Source: Klenkia brasiliensis | GTDB lineage: Bacteria; Actinomycetota; Actinomycetes; Mycobacteriales; Geodermatophilaceae | Length of the DNA stretch: 64,000 nt | Reading direction: 5' to 3' | Assembly (NCBI RefSeq): GCF_900100695.1 | Contig: NZ_FNCF01000002.1 | Location: 124,001-188,000, forward strand | Shown here: positions 14,849 to 24,780 of the stretch, piece after piece | Position numbering within the stretch: the first letter of the stretch is position 1 | Layout of the letters: each line of letters opens with the position of its first letter | Notes under the pieces: model-generated | Databases searched by the model: none | The model's input: only the letters and a program-made list of their open reading frames with translations | Told to the model about the DNA's origin: nothing | Translations under genes and position numbers: made by a program

Positions 14849-17215
14849 GTGGACGGCTTGGACGACATCGTCGAGGACTTCCTCGTCGAGAGCCACGAGA
14901 ACCTGGACCAGCTCGACCGCGACCTGGTGGCGCTGGAGCAGGACCCGGGATCGCGGGAGCGGCTGTCGAGCATCTTCCGCACGATCCACACGATCAAGGG
15001 CACCAGCGGCTTCCTCGCCTTCGGCAAGCTCGAGCAGGTCGCCCACGTCGGGGAGAACATGCTGTCGCGGCTGCGCGACGGGGTGATGGAGCTGACCCCG
15101 CACCGCACCGACGCGCTGCTGGCCATGGTGGACACGGTGCGCGAGCTGCTGGGGTCGATCGAGACCACGGGCGGCGAGGGCTCGGTGGACGTGACCCGCG
15201 CGGTCGAGCTGATCAGCGCCGCGATGGACGACGAGCCGGCCGCCGAGGCCCCCGCCGCCGTCGAGGTCGCGGAGGTCGCGGAGGTCGCCGAGGTCGCCGA
15301 GGTCGTCGTCCCCGCGGAGGTGGTCGTCCCCGAGGCGCCCGCACCGGTCGCGGTCCCGGCCCCCGTCGCGGTCCCGGCCCCGGTCGCCACGGCCCCCGTC
15401 GCCCCGGCCGCCGCCCCGGCCGCCGCCCCGGCCGCCGCCCCGGCCGCCGCCCCGGCCGCCGCCGCGCCGGCCGAGGACGAGCAGGCGCCCCGCCGCGCGG
15501 TCGCCGACTCCACCATCCGGGTGGACGTCGACCTGCTGGACGCGCTCATGCAGCTGGTCGGCGAGCTGGTGCTCACCCGCAACCAGATCGTGCAGTACGT
15601 CTCCCGGCAGACCGACACCGACCTGGTGCGCGCCGGCCAGCGGCTCAACCTCATCGCCAGCGAGCTGCAGGAGGGCGTCATGAAGACGCGCATGCAGCCC
15701 ATCGACCACATCTGGTCCAAGCTGCCCCGCGTCGTCCGCGACCTGGGCCAGCAGTGCGGCAAGTCCGTGCGGCTGGCGATGGAGGGCAACGAGACGGAGC
15801 TGGACAAGACGCTGCTGGAGGCGGTGAAGGACCCGCTGACCCACCTGGTCCGCAACTCCGTCGACCACGGCATCGAGACCCCGGAGGCCCGCCGCGCCGC
15901 CGGGAAGCCGGCCGAGGGCGTGCTCAGCCTGCGGGCCCGGCACGAGTCCGGCCAGGTCGTCGTGGAGGTCATCGACGACGGCGCGGGCATCGACCCGGCG
16001 CGGATCGGCGAGAGCGCCGTCCGCAAGGGCCTGGTCACCCCCGACGCGCTGGCCCGGATGGCGACCGCGGACATCCTGCAGCTGATCTTCGCGCCCGGGT
16101 TCTCCACCGCCGCCGCGGTCACCAACGTCTCCGGCCGCGGGGTCGGCATGGACGTGGTCAAGACCAACATCGAGGCCATCGGCGGCACCATCGAGATCGA
16201 GTCCGAGCCGGGCACCGGCACCTGCACCCGGCTGCGCATCCCGCTGACCCTGGCCATCGTGCCGGCGCTGACCGTGGAGTGCGCCGGCGACCGCTACGCC
16301 ATCCCGCAGGTCAGCCTGCAGGAGCTGGTCAGCCTGGACGCCGAGAAGGCCGCCGCCGCGGTCGAGGAGATCGGCGGCGCGCAGGTCTACCGGCTGCGCG
16401 GCGAGCTGCTGCCGCTGGTGCGGCTGGCCGACGTGTTCGGGCTGAGCTCCGACCGGCACGACGGGCACGTGGTCATCGCCGTCCTGCGGTCGGAGGGCCG
16501 CCGCTTCGGCCTGGTCGTGGACCGGGTCATCAACACCGAGGAGATCGTGGTGAAGGCAGTCGGTGCGCAGTTGAAGTCCATCGGCCTCTACTCCGGGGCC
16601 ACCGTCCTCGGCGACGGCACCGTCGCCCTGATCCTCGACGTGCAGGCCCTCGCCCGCCGGGCGCTGCGGGCCGAGACCGTCGAGCGGGCCGAGCAGCGCA
16701 CCGCGGCCAGCGTCGCGGCGGCCACCGCCCGGGCCGGCACCGAGCGGCAGCGGATGCTGCTGGCCTCGATCGGCGGCGGACGCCGGGTGGCGATCCCGCT
16801 GGACACCGTCACCCGCCTGGAGCAGATCAGGAGCGGCACGGTGGAGCGGGTCGGCTCGCGGGAGGTGGTGCAGTACCGCGGCGCGATCCTGCCGATCGTC
16901 CGGCTGGACCGGCACCTGGGCGCGACGTCGTCCTACGGCTACGACGAGCCGGCCCCCGAGACGCTCGAGGTCATCGTCTACGCCGACCGCGACCGCAGCG
17001 TCGCCATCGTGGTCGAGGAGATCCTCGACATCATCGACGACAGCGAGGCCAAGCACTCCGACATCGACGACATGGGCCTGCTCGGCTCGGCGGTGTTCGG
17101 CGACAAGGTCACCGAGCTGCTCGACGTGCGCGCGGCGATCCTCGCCGCCGACCCCGGCTTCTACGCCTTCGACACCGCCGGTGCGCCGGCCCGCGACGAC
17201 CTGATGGTGGTCTGA
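14849..17215 (+). CDS. cheA: Chemotaxis histidine kinase CheA with two CheW domains
   Basis: Cytoplasmic sensor kinase that phosphorylates CheY and CheB, 788 aa. The Hpt domain (1-105) has the phospho-acceptor His47 in IFRTIHTIKGTSGF. Residues 130-215 are a low-complexity linker with VAE and APAA repeats in place of a recognisable P2 domain. The dimerisation helices begin at 221 (STIRVDVDLLDALMQLVGEL), and the ATP-binding domain has HLVRNSVDHGIE, IDDGAGID and GRGVGMDVVKTN (about 330-460). A first CheW-like regulatory domain follows (about 465-600), then a second (about 635-775, starting RMLLASIGGGRRVAIPLDTV). Most CheA proteins have one. GTG start; cheW follows after 1 bp. Confidence 0.93.
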   Translation: MDGLDDIVEDFLVESHENLDQLDRDLVALEQDPGSRERLSSIFRTIHTIKGTSGFLAFGKLEQVAHVGENMLSRLRDGVMELTPHRTDALLAMVDTVRELLGSIETTGGEGSVDVTRAVELISAAMDDEPAAEAPAAVEVAEVAEVAEVAEVVVPAEVVVPEAPAPVAVPAPVAVPAPVATAPVAPAAAPAAAPAAAPAAAPAAAAPAEDEQAPRRAVADSTIRVDVDLLDALMQLVGELVLTRNQIVQYVSRQTDTDLVRAGQRLNLIASELQEGVMKTRMQPIDHIWSKLPRVVRDLGQQCGKSVRLAMEGNETELDKTLLEAVKDPLTHLVRNSVDHGIETPEARRAAGKPAEGVLSLRARHESGQVVVEVIDDGAGIDPARIGESAVRKGLVTPDALARMATADILQLIFAPGFSTAAAVTNVSGRGVGMDVVKTNIEAIGGTIEIESEPGTGTCTRLRIPLTLAIVPALTVECAGDRYAIPQVSLQELVSLDAEKAAAAVEEIGGAQVYRLRGELLPLVRLADVFGLSSDRHDGHVVIAVLRSEGRRFGLVVDRVINTEEIVVKAVGAQLKSIGLYSGATVLGDGTVALILDVQALARRALRAETVERAEQRTAASVAAATARAGTERQRMLLASIGGGRRVAIPLDTVTRLEQIRSGTVERVGSREVVQYRGAILPIVRLDRHLGATSSYGYDEPAPETLEVIVYADRDRSVAIVVEEILDIIDDSEAKHSDIDDMGLLGSAVFGDKVTELLDVRAAILAADPGFYAFDTAGAPARDDLMVV

Positions 17216-17216
17216 C

Positions 17217-17663
17217 ATGACTACGGCAACCGCCCCCCGCACCGGCACCGCCCAGCTGGCGACCTTCTGGCTGGACGGCGACCTCTACGGCGTCGAGGTC
17301 GAGCACGTCCAGGAGGTGCTCCGGGCGCAGAAGCTCACCCGGGTGCCGCTGGCCCCCCCGGCCGTCGCCGGCCTGATCAACCTGCGCGGCCAGGTGGTCA
17401 CCGCCATCGAGCTGCGCGAGCGGCTGGGCCGTCCGGCCCGCGCCGCGGACGCCGAGTCCGTGGTCATCGTGGTCCGGATGCACGGCGAGGCCGTCAGCTT
17501 CCTGGTCGACGGGATCGCCGACGTCGTGCACGTGGACGCCGCTGACTTCGAGCAGCCGCCGGACACCCTCGACGGCCGGGCCCGCGAGCTGATCCTCGGC
17601 GCCTACAAGCTCGACGGCCGGCTGCTGCTGGCCCTGGACGTCTCCCGCGCCGTCGCGGCCTGA
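17217..17663 (+). CDS. cheW: Chemotaxis coupling protein CheW
   Basis: Adaptor that links the chemoreceptors to CheA in the signalling array; 148 aa, a single CheW domain with FWLDGDLYGVEVEHVQEVLR at residues 14-33, VAGLINLRGQVVTAIELRERLG, and VSFLVDGIADVV. ATG 17217 lies 1 bp after the cheA stop codon, so the two are translationally coupled. The next gene is an MCP, 90 bp downstream, with a small hairpin between them. Confidence 0.93.
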   Translation: MTTATAPRTGTAQLATFWLDGDLYGVEVEHVQEVLRAQKLTRVPLAPPAVAGLINLRGQVVTAIELRERLGRPARAADAESVVIVVRMHGEAVSFLVDGIADVVHVDAADFEQPPDTLDGRARELILGAYKLDGRLLLALDVSRAVAA

Positions 17664-17698
17664 CGCCGGACCAGCCCCACCCCCTCCCGCACCGGACC

Positions 17699-17719
17699 GC
17701 CGGCGACCTCGTCGCCGGC
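17699..17719 (+). other. Hairpin between cheW and the first MCP
   Basis: GCCGGCGAC-CTC-GTCGCCGGC, a perfect 9-bp stem with a 3-base loop, 35 bp before the MCP start. Inside an operon it could attenuate transcription or protect the 3' end of the cheA-cheW segment. Confidence 0.5.
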
Positions 17720-17753
17720 GACCCGGCCCCACCCCTGCCCGGAAGGCCCTCCC

Positions 17754-19382
17754 GTGAGAACACCCGGACGCCGCCTCGCCGACCTCGGCCTGCGGACCCG
17801 CCTCGGACTCGCCTTCGGCGTCGTCGCCCTCGTCGTGCTGGGCTGCGCCGGCGGCGGCGTGGCCGCCGTCGCCCAGCAGCGCGAGCTCGCCGGCCAGGTC
17901 CGCGCCGTGGACGGCGTGCTCCGCGACGCGGAGACCATGCGCTTCCAGATCGCCGACGCCACCGGCTGGCAGGGGTTCGTCCTGGCCGACGTCGCGGCCT
18001 TCGGGCCGGAGGAGTCGCTGCGGGACGACTCCTACAACCGGGCCGGCTTCCTGGCCAGCAAGGCCTCGATCTACGCCTGGCTGGACGACGTCGACACCTC
18101 GGCGATGGACGCCACCGAGCGGGAGGCCTTCGACCAGCTGCGGCCGGCGTGGGACGACTACTACCGCTGGGACGACCAGGTGGTGGAGTGGGTCCGCCCC
18201 GGCACGCAGGCCGGGCTCGCGCAGGCGCAGACCTCGATCAACGGCGGGGAGGCCGGCGCGGCCTACACCGTGGTGCTGGGCATCGCCGACACCATCGCCG
18301 GCTCCGCGCAGGACCGGCTCGACGCCCTGGCCGACCGCCAGTCGGCCGCGCAGACCCGGGCGACCTGGCTGCTGGTGGCCGCGGGCCTGCTCGGTCTCCT
18401 GCTGGCCGGCGGCCTGGCCTGGCACCTGACCCGCTCGCTGGTCGGGCCGCTGCACCGGATCCGGGACGTCGCCGAGGGCATCGGCGCCGGGGACCTGACC
18501 CGCCGCACCGGGCTGACCGGGGCCGGTGAGATGGGCCGGGCCGGGACCGCGCTGGACCGGGCCACCGAGCAGCTGGCCGGGGTGGTCGGCGCGGTGACCG
18601 GCTCCGCCGACGCGGTGGCCGCCGCCAGCACCCAGCTGTCGGCGTCCTCCGGGCGGATCGCGGCCTCGGCGGAGGAGACCAGCGCGCAGTCCGGCCTGGT
18701 CTCCGGTGCCGCCGACGAGGTGTCCCGCTCGGTCGCCACCGTCGCCGCGGGTGCCGAGCAGATGAGCGCCTCGATCCGGGAGATCGCGCAGAACGCCAAC
18801 GAGGCCGCCCGCGTCGCCGCCGAGGCCGTCTCCGAGGCCGACGCCACCAACGCCACCATCCAGAAGCTGGGCCAGTCGTCCAAGGAGATCGGCGACGTGG
18901 TCAAGGTGATCACCTCGATCGCGGAGCAGACCAACCTGCTGGCCCTGAACGCGACCATCGAGGCCGCCCGCGCAGGCGAGGCCGGCAAGGGCTTCGCCGT
19001 CGTGGCCAACGAGGTCAAGGAGCTCGCCCAGGAGACCGCCCGGGCCACCGAGGACATCGCCCGCCGGGTCGAGGCCATCCAGGCCGACACCACCGGCGCG
19101 ACCGAGGCGATCGGCCGGATCGGCGAGGTCATCGGCCAGATCAACGACTACCAGCTCACCATCGCCTCGGCCGTCGAGGAGCAGACGGCGACCACCAACG
19201 AGATGTCCCGGTCGGTCGCCGAGGCCGCCGCGGGCACCACCGAGATCGCCGCCAACACCGCCGGCGTCTCCGGCGCCGCGTCGGCCACCACCCAGGCCCT
19301 CGGCCAGACGCGGGTGGCCGTCGACGAGCTCTCCCGCATGGCCACCGACCTCCGCGCCACCGTCGGCCGCTTCACCACCTGA
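17754..19382 (+). CDS. Methyl-accepting chemotaxis protein 1
   Basis: Membrane chemoreceptor, 542 aa. TM1 lies at about residues 15-38, an outside four-helix-type sensor from 40 to 195 with the segment [17 protein letters not shown]2 at about 203-223, a HAMP domain to about 275, then the signalling coiled coil. The hairpin tip [23 protein letters not shown] is the CheA/CheW contact. The C terminus ends RFTT without an NWETF-type CheR/CheB tether. Long DNA blocks of the signalling half are identical or nearly so in MCP 2. GTG start; the ligand is unknown. Confidence 0.92.
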   Translation: MRTPGRRLADLGLRTRLGLAFGVVALVVLGCAGGGVAAVAQQRELAGQVRAVDGVLRDAETMRFQIADATGWQGFVLADVAAFGPEESLRDDSYNRAGFLASKASIYAWLDDVDTSAMDATEREAFDQLRPAWDDYYRWDDQVVEWVRPGTQAGLAQAQTSINGGEAGAAYTVVLGIADTIAGSAQDRLDALADRQSAAQTRATWLLVAAGLLGLLLAGGLAWHLTRSLVGPLHRIRDVAEGIGAGDLTRRTGLTGAGEMGRAGTALDRATEQLAGVVGAVTGSADAVAAASTQLSASSGRIAASAEETSAQSGLVSGAADEVSRSVATVAAGAEQMSASIREIAQNANEAARVAAEAVSEADATNATIQKLGQSSKEIGDVVKVITSIAEQTNLLALNATIEAARAGEAGKGFAVVANEVKELAQETARATEDIARRVEAIQADTTGATEAIGRIGEVIGQINDYQLTIASAVEEQTATTNEMSRSVAEAAAGTTEIAANTAGVSGAASATTQALGQTRVAVDELSRMATDLRATVGRFTT

Positions 19383-19422
19383 CCCGACCGACCGACGTCC
19401 TGCCTTCTCCCTGGAGCCCACC

Positions 19423-21033
19423 GTGACCACCCTCCGCCGCCGCCTCACCTCCCTCGGGGTTCGCGCCCAGGTCCTCGCCGCCGTCCTCGTCGCCGCCCTC
19501 GTCGCCGGGGTGGTGGGCCTGGCCGGGCTGACCGCGCTGTCGGCCTCCGCCGGCCGCACCCAGACCGTCTACGCCGACGACGTCCGCGGGGTGCAGCTGG
19601 CCCAGGAGATGCGCTTCCAGCTCGTCTCCATCCGGTTCGCCCAGTCCAGCCGGACCAACGCCGCCCGCGCCGGCGACGCCGAGTCCCTCGCCACGTGGAC
19701 GACCACCCGCTCGGACGCCGTGGACGGCCTCACCTCGGCCGGCCAGGAGCTGCTCGGCACGGTCGCGCTGACCTCGGCGAACCGGGACGCCGTGCAGGGC
19801 GCGATCGACGGCGTGGGGGAGTACATCGACCTGACCGGCCAGCTGGACGCGCTCACCGCCGCCGGGGACACCGCCGGCTGGACCCGGCTGCGCGACGGGC
19901 AGGTGACCCCGCTGATGACCGGCCTGGTCGACTCCCTCGACGGCCTGGTGCAGGACCGCGCCGCGGCCGCGGCCGACGACGCCGCCGCGGCGGCGGCCGC
20001 CTACCGGTCGACCCGGGTGGAGCTGGCGGTGGTGCTCGTGCTGGGCATCGGCCTGGCCCTGGGCATCGGCTACGCCGTCGCCCGCTCCTTCGTGCGCCGG
20101 CTGAACCGGCTGCAGGCCACCGCGACCGCGCTGGCCGGCGGCGACCTGACCGTGCAGACCGGCATCACCAGCAGCGACGAGGTCGGGCAGACCGCCGCGC
20201 TGCTGGACAGCGCCCTGGTCGACCTGCGCGCCCTGATGTCCACCGTCGCGGGCTCCGCCGACGCGGTCGCCACCTCCAGCGAGGAGCTGTCGGCCTCGGC
20301 GTCGCAGATCTCGGCGTCGGCCGAGCAGACCAGCGCGCAGTCCGGCGCGGTCTCCGGCGCCGCCGACGAGGTGTCCCGCTCGGTCGCCACCGTCGCCGCG
20401 GGTGCCGAGCAGATGAGCGCCTCGATCCGGGAGATCGCGCAGAACGCCAACGAGGCCGCCCGGGTCGCCGCCGAGGCGGTCGCGGAGGCCGACGCCACCA
20501 ACGCCACGATCACCAAGCTCGGTGTCTCCTCGAAGGAGATCGGCGACGTCGTCAAGGTCATCACGAGCATCGCGGAGCAGACCAACCTGCTGGCCCTCAA
20601 CGCCACCATCGAGGCCGCCCGCGCCGGGGAGGCCGGCAAGGGCTTCGCCGTGGTCGCCAACGAGGTCAAGGAGCTGGCGCAGGAGACCGCCCGGGCCACC
20701 GAGGACATCGCCCGCCGGGTGGAGGCCATCCAGGCCGACACGACCGGGGCCACCGAGGCGATCGGCCGCATCGGGTCGGTGATCGGCCAGATCAACGACT
20801 ACCAGCTCACCATCGCCTCGGCCGTCGAGGAGCAGACGGCGACCACCAACGAGATGTCCCGGTCGGTGGCCGAGGCCGCCGGCGGCACCACCGAGATCGC
20901 CGCCACCATCACCGGCGTCTCGACCGCCGCCGACTCCACCACCCAGGCCCTGGGGCAGACCCGGGTGGCCGTCGACGAGCTGTCGCGGATGGCCAGCGAC
21001 CTGCGCACCACCGTCGGCCGCTTCACCCACTGA
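19423..21033 (+). CDS. Methyl-accepting chemotaxis protein 2
   Basis: Second of three tandem chemoreceptors, 536 aa. TM1 about residues 17-38, outside sensor domain about 40-190 unlike that of MCP 1 and 3 in sequence ([20 protein letters not shown] near its start), TM2 about 200-220, HAMP, then a signalling domain almost the same as in MCP 1, including the [14 protein letters not shown] tip. It ends RFTH with no pentapeptide tether. The divergent sensor and conserved signalling half suggest a different ligand feeding the same CheA array. GTG start 40 bp after MCP 1. Confidence 0.92.
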   Translation: MTTLRRRLTSLGVRAQVLAAVLVAALVAGVVGLAGLTALSASAGRTQTVYADDVRGVQLAQEMRFQLVSIRFAQSSRTNAARAGDAESLATWTTTRSDAVDGLTSAGQELLGTVALTSANRDAVQGAIDGVGEYIDLTGQLDALTAAGDTAGWTRLRDGQVTPLMTGLVDSLDGLVQDRAAAAADDAAAAAAAYRSTRVELAVVLVLGIGLALGIGYAVARSFVRRLNRLQATATALAGGDLTVQTGITSSDEVGQTAALLDSALVDLRALMSTVAGSADAVATSSEELSASASQISASAEQTSAQSGAVSGAADEVSRSVATVAAGAEQMSASIREIAQNANEAARVAAEAVAEADATNATITKLGVSSKEIGDVVKVITSIAEQTNLLALNATIEAARAGEAGKGFAVVANEVKELAQETARATEDIARRVEAIQADTTGATEAIGRIGSVIGQINDYQLTIASAVEEQTATTNEMSRSVAEAAGGTTEIAATITGVSTAADSTTQALGQTRVAVDELSRMASDLRTTVGRFTH

Positions 21034-21074
21034 CCGCCCGCCCGACCCGCACCCGACCACCCCAGGAGGACCCC

Positions 21075-22694
21075 GTGAGCACCACGAGCGGCCGCCGGAC
21101 CGGCATCCGCACCCAGGTCCTCGCCGTCGGCGCGGCCGGCATCCTCGCCGCCGCGGCGGTCGGGGCGGTGGCCCTGACCGGTCTGGCCGAGGTCGGCCAC
21201 CGGGTGGCCGACCTCGACCGGCTGCAGGACGCCGTGTCGATCACCCAGAGCATCGAGACCGCCAACTCCGACGTCAGCGGCTGGCAGGTCGCCTACGCCT
21301 GGGACGTGCGGCGGATCGGCGCCGCCGAGGCGATCGCCCCGGACGCCGGTAACCGGGCCGGCTTCCTGGCCTCGGCGCAGGACCTGCGGGACACCCTGGC
21401 CACGATGCCGCTGGGCACCCTGACCACCGACGAGCGGGCCACCTTCGACGAGATCGGGCAGCAGTGGGACGCCTACTTCGCCGCCGACGACGACGCGGTC
21501 GCGCAGTACGCGGAGGGCACCCCGGAGAGCATCGACGCCGGTGACGCCCTCGTGCTGGGTGCCGGCTACGACGCCTACTTCCAGCTGATCACCCTCACCC
21601 AGGACCTGCGGGCCTCCCTGGACGACCGGATGGACGCCGAGTCCGCCGCGGCCGCGGCCGACCGCACCCGCGCCACCTGGTGGGTGGCCGGCGCGGTGGC
21701 CCTGGGCCTGGCCGTCGTGGTCGGGCTGGCGCTGCACGTCTCGGGCCGGGTGGTGCGGGGGCTGCGGGCGCTGCGCGACACCGCGGTGGCCATGGCCGGC
21801 GGGGACCTGACCCGCAGCACCGGTGTCCGCCGGGCCGACGAGGTCGGCGACACCGCGGTCGCGCTCGACGAGGCGCTGGGCACCCTGCGCGCCACGATGG
21901 CGTCGGTCGTGGGCTCGGCCGACGCGGTGGCGGCCTCCAGCGAGCAGCTCGCGGGGTCGGCCGGGCGGATCGCGGCGTCGGCCGAGCAGACCAGCGCGCA
22001 GTCCGGCGCGGTGTCCGGCGCGGCCGACGAGGTCTCGCGCAGCGTCGCCACGGTGGCGGCGGGCGCGGAGGAGATGTCGGCGTCGATCCGGGAGATCGCG
22101 CAGAACGCCAACCAGGCGGCCCGGGTCGCCGCCGAGGCGGTGGCGGAGGCCGAGGCCACCAACGCCACGATCACCAAGCTGGGTGTCTCGTCGAAGGAGA
22201 TCGGCGACGTGGTCAAGGTGATCACGTCGATCGCGGAGCAGACGAACCTGCTGGCGCTGAACGCGACGATCGAGGCGGCGCGGGCGGGTGAGGCGGGCAA
22301 GGGCTTCGCGGTGGTGGCCAACGAGGTCAAGGAGCTGGCGCAGGAGACGGCGCGGGCGACGGAGGACATCGCGCGGCGGGTGGAGGCGATCCAGGCCGAC
22401 ACCGGTGGTGCGGTGGCCGCGATCGGGCGGATCGGTGAGGTGATCGGGCAGATCAACGACTACCAGCTGACCATCGCCTCGGCCGTGGAGGAGCAGACCG
22501 CGACCACGAACGAGATGTCGCGCAGCGTGGCCGAGGCCGCGGGCGGGGCGACGGAGATCGCCGCGACCATCACCGGTGTGTCATCCGCGGCGGGGACGAC
22601 GACGCAGGCGCTCGGGCAGACCCGGGTGGCCGTCGACGAGCTGGCCCGGATGGCGGGCGACCTGCACGGCACCGTCCGCCGGTTCACCTTCTAG
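21075..22694 (+). CDS. Methyl-accepting chemotaxis protein 3
   Basis: Third tandem chemoreceptor, 539 aa, with the same plan: TM1 about 15-36, outside helical sensor to about 195, TM2, HAMP and signalling domain ending RFTF. The sensor shares the pattern NRAGFLAS with MCP 1, so these two may be more closely related there. The signalling protein sequence is nearly that of the others, but its synonymous codons (many GCG and CGG) differ from the blocks shared by MCP 1 and 2. GTG 21075 has AGGAGGA upstream; a longer open frame upstream of it is an out-of-frame shadow of MCP 2. Confidence 0.92.
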   Translation: MSTTSGRRTGIRTQVLAVGAAGILAAAAVGAVALTGLAEVGHRVADLDRLQDAVSITQSIETANSDVSGWQVAYAWDVRRIGAAEAIAPDAGNRAGFLASAQDLRDTLATMPLGTLTTDERATFDEIGQQWDAYFAADDDAVAQYAEGTPESIDAGDALVLGAGYDAYFQLITLTQDLRASLDDRMDAESAAAAADRTRATWWVAGAVALGLAVVVGLALHVSGRVVRGLRALRDTAVAMAGGDLTRSTGVRRADEVGDTAVALDEALGTLRATMASVVGSADAVAASSEQLAGSAGRIAASAEQTSAQSGAVSGAADEVSRSVATVAAGAEEMSASIREIAQNANQAARVAAEAVAEAEATNATITKLGVSSKEIGDVVKVITSIAEQTNLLALNATIEAARAGEAGKGFAVVANEVKELAQETARATEDIARRVEAIQADTGGAVAAIGRIGEVIGQINDYQLTIASAVEEQTATTNEMSRSVAEAAGGATEIAATITGVSSAAGTTTQALGQTRVAVDELARMAGDLHGTVRRFTF

Positions 22695-22703
22695 GCGCCC
22701 GCC

Positions 22704-23609
22704 GTGCCCTACTCCCTGGTCAGCGCCGCCACCATCGGCTTCGACCTGGTCCGTCTCCCCGGCGGGCCCGACGTCGCCACCGTGCTGCTGGCCGGCCTCG
22801 GCGCCGCACCCGACCACCTGCAGGGGTGGGCGGCCGCGCACCCGGTGGTGTCCGGCAGCGCCGCCCAGCGCCTCCGCTGGACCGAGCGGTCCGGTCGGGT
22901 GCGGGAGCTGGCCGGCGCCGGCGTGCCCGCGCTGCGCGACGTCCGGGCCGAGCACACCCGCAGCGAGGCGCTGGTGGCGCTGCTCGAGCAGGGCATGCTC
23001 GGCGACGCCGCCGCCGTCGAGCGGGTGCTGCGCGACGACGTGCTCGGGCCCGAGTCGGCCGCGGTGGCCGCGGTGACCCCCGAGGTCGCCCAGCTGGCCG
23101 CGGACGTGCTCGCCGACGCCGCGGTGGCCGGCTGGGCCGCCGCCACGGTGCCCGACCGCGACCGGCGGGCGCTCGCCCAGGCCGTCGAGCGGGTCGGCCC
23201 CGTGCCGCTGCCCGACCTCGGCCCGGCCACGACCGCCCTGCTCGGCATGCTCGACCACCTCGCCGCCGCCGACCCCGTGGTGCTCGGCCGGTGGCGGGTG
23301 GCCGTCGACGAGGTCCGCGACACCCGCCAGGACTGGGCCGCGGCGATGCACGGCGCCTCCTGGGCCGCGCACGTGTCGGGCCGCACCCGGGCCCTGGCCG
23401 CGGCCCTGCTGGCCGCCGTCCGGGCGTTCCGGGCCGCCGGCTTCACCCCCGGGGACGGCGCCCGCGGGGTCTGGAACGCCGTGGCCGGCTGCGTGCAGGG
23501 CGTGGCCATGGCCGACCTGGTCGACGGCGCCGCGCTGGACCAGCTGCTGCTGCCCTGGCTGCTCGCCGAGGGCGACCACCCCTCGGGGGTGCTGCCGCCG
23601 GCCCGATGA
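22704..23609 (+). CDS. Unknown protein inside the chemotaxis operon
   Basis: I do not recognise this 301-aa soluble protein. It is Ala/Val/Leu-rich, apparently all alpha-helical, with no membrane segment, signal peptide, zinc motif or nucleotide-binding loop that I can see. The only Cys lies in the conserved-looking stretch NAVAGCVQGVAMADLVDGAA near the C terminus. GTG 22704 lies 9 bp after the MCP 3 stop, and cheB follows, so it is embedded in the operon and likely works with the receptors or with CheB/CheR. Codon use matches the neighbours. Possible roles are an array scaffold or a receptor accessory; this is inference. Confidence 0.7.
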   Translation: MPYSLVSAATIGFDLVRLPGGPDVATVLLAGLGAAPDHLQGWAAAHPVVSGSAAQRLRWTERSGRVRELAGAGVPALRDVRAEHTRSEALVALLEQGMLGDAAAVERVLRDDVLGPESAAVAAVTPEVAQLAADVLADAAVAGWAAATVPDRDRRALAQAVERVGPVPLPDLGPATTALLGMLDHLAAADPVVLGRWRVAVDEVRDTRQDWAAAMHGASWAAHVSGRTRALAAALLAAVRAFRAAGFTPGDGARGVWNAVAGCVQGVAMADLVDGAALDQLLLPWLLAEGDHPSGVLPPAR

Positions 23610-23691
23610 GCTCCCCGGCTCAACTGACGACGATCCCGTGCCGAAACCAACCCCACGGCCGAACCCCGGCCCCAGCAGAGAGCAGGACACC

Positions 23692-24780
23692 GTGCCCCCG
23701 ATCCGCGTGATGGTGGTCGACGACTCGATCGTCGTCCGCAAGATCGTCACCGACGTGCTCGGCGCGGACCCCGCCATCGAGGTGGTGGGCACCGCCGTCA
23801 ACGGCAAGGTGGCCCTGGCCAAGGTCGACCAGCTGCGGCCCGACCTGATCACCATGGACATCGAGATGCCGGAGATGGACGGCATCGCCGCGGTCCGGGC
23901 GCTGCGCGCCGCCGGCCGCCGCACGCCGATCATCATGTTCTCCACGCTCACCGAGCGCGGCGCCACCGCCACCTTCGACGCGCTGGCCGCCGGGGCCGAC
24001 GACTACGTCACCAAGCCGGCCAACGTCGGCAGCGTGCAGCAGTCGATGGAGAGCGTCCGGGCCCAGCTGATCCCCCGGATCAAGGTGCTCACCGGCCGCC
24101 CCGCCGGGCTGCCGCCCGCCCCCGCGGCACCGCGGCCGGCCACCCCGCCGCCCGCGCCGGCCCCCCGCGGCGTCCGCAAGGCCCCCGCCGTCCTGGTCAT
24201 CGGGTCCTCCACCGGCGGCCCCGACGCGCTGACCAAGGTGCTGCCCCGGCTGCCCCGGGACTTCCCGCTCCCGGTGCTCGTCGTGCAGCACATGCCGCCG
24301 GTGTTCACCACGCAGTTCGCCGCCCGGCTGGACCGGCTCAGCGCGCTGACCGTCGTCGAGGCGGGCGCCGGCACGCCGGTCGCCCCGGGCACCGTGCACA
24401 TCGCCCCGGGCGACTTCCACCTCACCGTGGCCGCCGGCGCCGGCCCCCGGCGCACCGCGCTGGACCAGGGCGCCCCGGAGAACTTCTGCCGCCCCGCCGT
24501 CGACGTGCTCTTCCGCTCGGCCGTGGCCGCCTACGACGGCGCGGTGCTGGCCGTCGTCCTCACCGGCATGGGCTCGGACGGCAAGCTCGGCGCCGGCCAG
24601 GTCCGCGCGGCCGGCGGCACCGTCGTCGCCCAGGACCAGGCCACCTCCGTCGTCTGGGGCATGCCCGGCGCGGTCACCCAGGCCGGCCACGCCGACGAGG
24701 TCGTCCCGCTCGAGCGGGTCGCCGACACGGTCCTCCGCCTCACCACCCGATCCCCGTCCCTGGTCGGAGCCCGCCCATGA
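23692..24780 (+). CDS. cheB: Protein-glutamate methylesterase CheB
   Basis: Response-regulator-controlled methylesterase/deamidase that demethylates chemoreceptors for adaptation, 362 aa. The receiver domain (about 1-120) has VVDDS, the phospho-Asp in LITMDIEMPEMDG and the Lys in DDYVTKPAN. A Pro/Ala linker leads to the catalytic domain with Ser in VIGSSTGGPDAL, His in VVQHMPPVF and Asp in TGMGSDGKLG. I use GTG 23692 because the protein then starts at the receiver strand; an in-frame GTG at 23638 would add 18 Pro-rich residues. It overlaps cheR by 4 bp (ATGA). Confidence 0.92.
   Translation: MPPIRVMVVDDSIVVRKIVTDVLGADPAIEVVGTAVNGKVALAKVDQLRPDLITMDIEMPEMDGIAAVRALRAAGRRTPIIMFSTLTERGATATFDALAAGADDYVTKPANVGSVQQSMESVRAQLIPRIKVLTGRPAGLPPAPAAPRPATPPPAPAPRGVRKAPAVLVIGSSTGGPDALTKVLPRLPRDFPLPVLVVQHMPPVFTTQFAARLDRLSALTVVEAGAGTPVAPGTVHIAPGDFHLTVAAGAGPRRTALDQGAPENFCRPAVDVLFRSAVAAYDGAVLAVVLTGMGSDGKLGAGQVRAAGGTVVAQDQATSVVWGMPGAVTQAGHADEVVPLERVADTVLRLTTRSPSLVGARP

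Noticed and set aside
15264-15465. Tandem short DNA repeats that might be a repeat array or CRISPR-like element
   Set aside because: They are in frame inside cheA and encode the VAE and APAA linker; there are no spacers.
14561-17248. Long minus-strand frame opposite cheA
   Set aside because: It covers cheA, which has all the expected kinase motifs; the minus product has no recognisable domain.
17109-19559. Long minus-strand frame opposite cheW and MCP 1
   Set aside because: Antisense shadow of two clear genes, dominated by Gly, Asp and Arg repeats.
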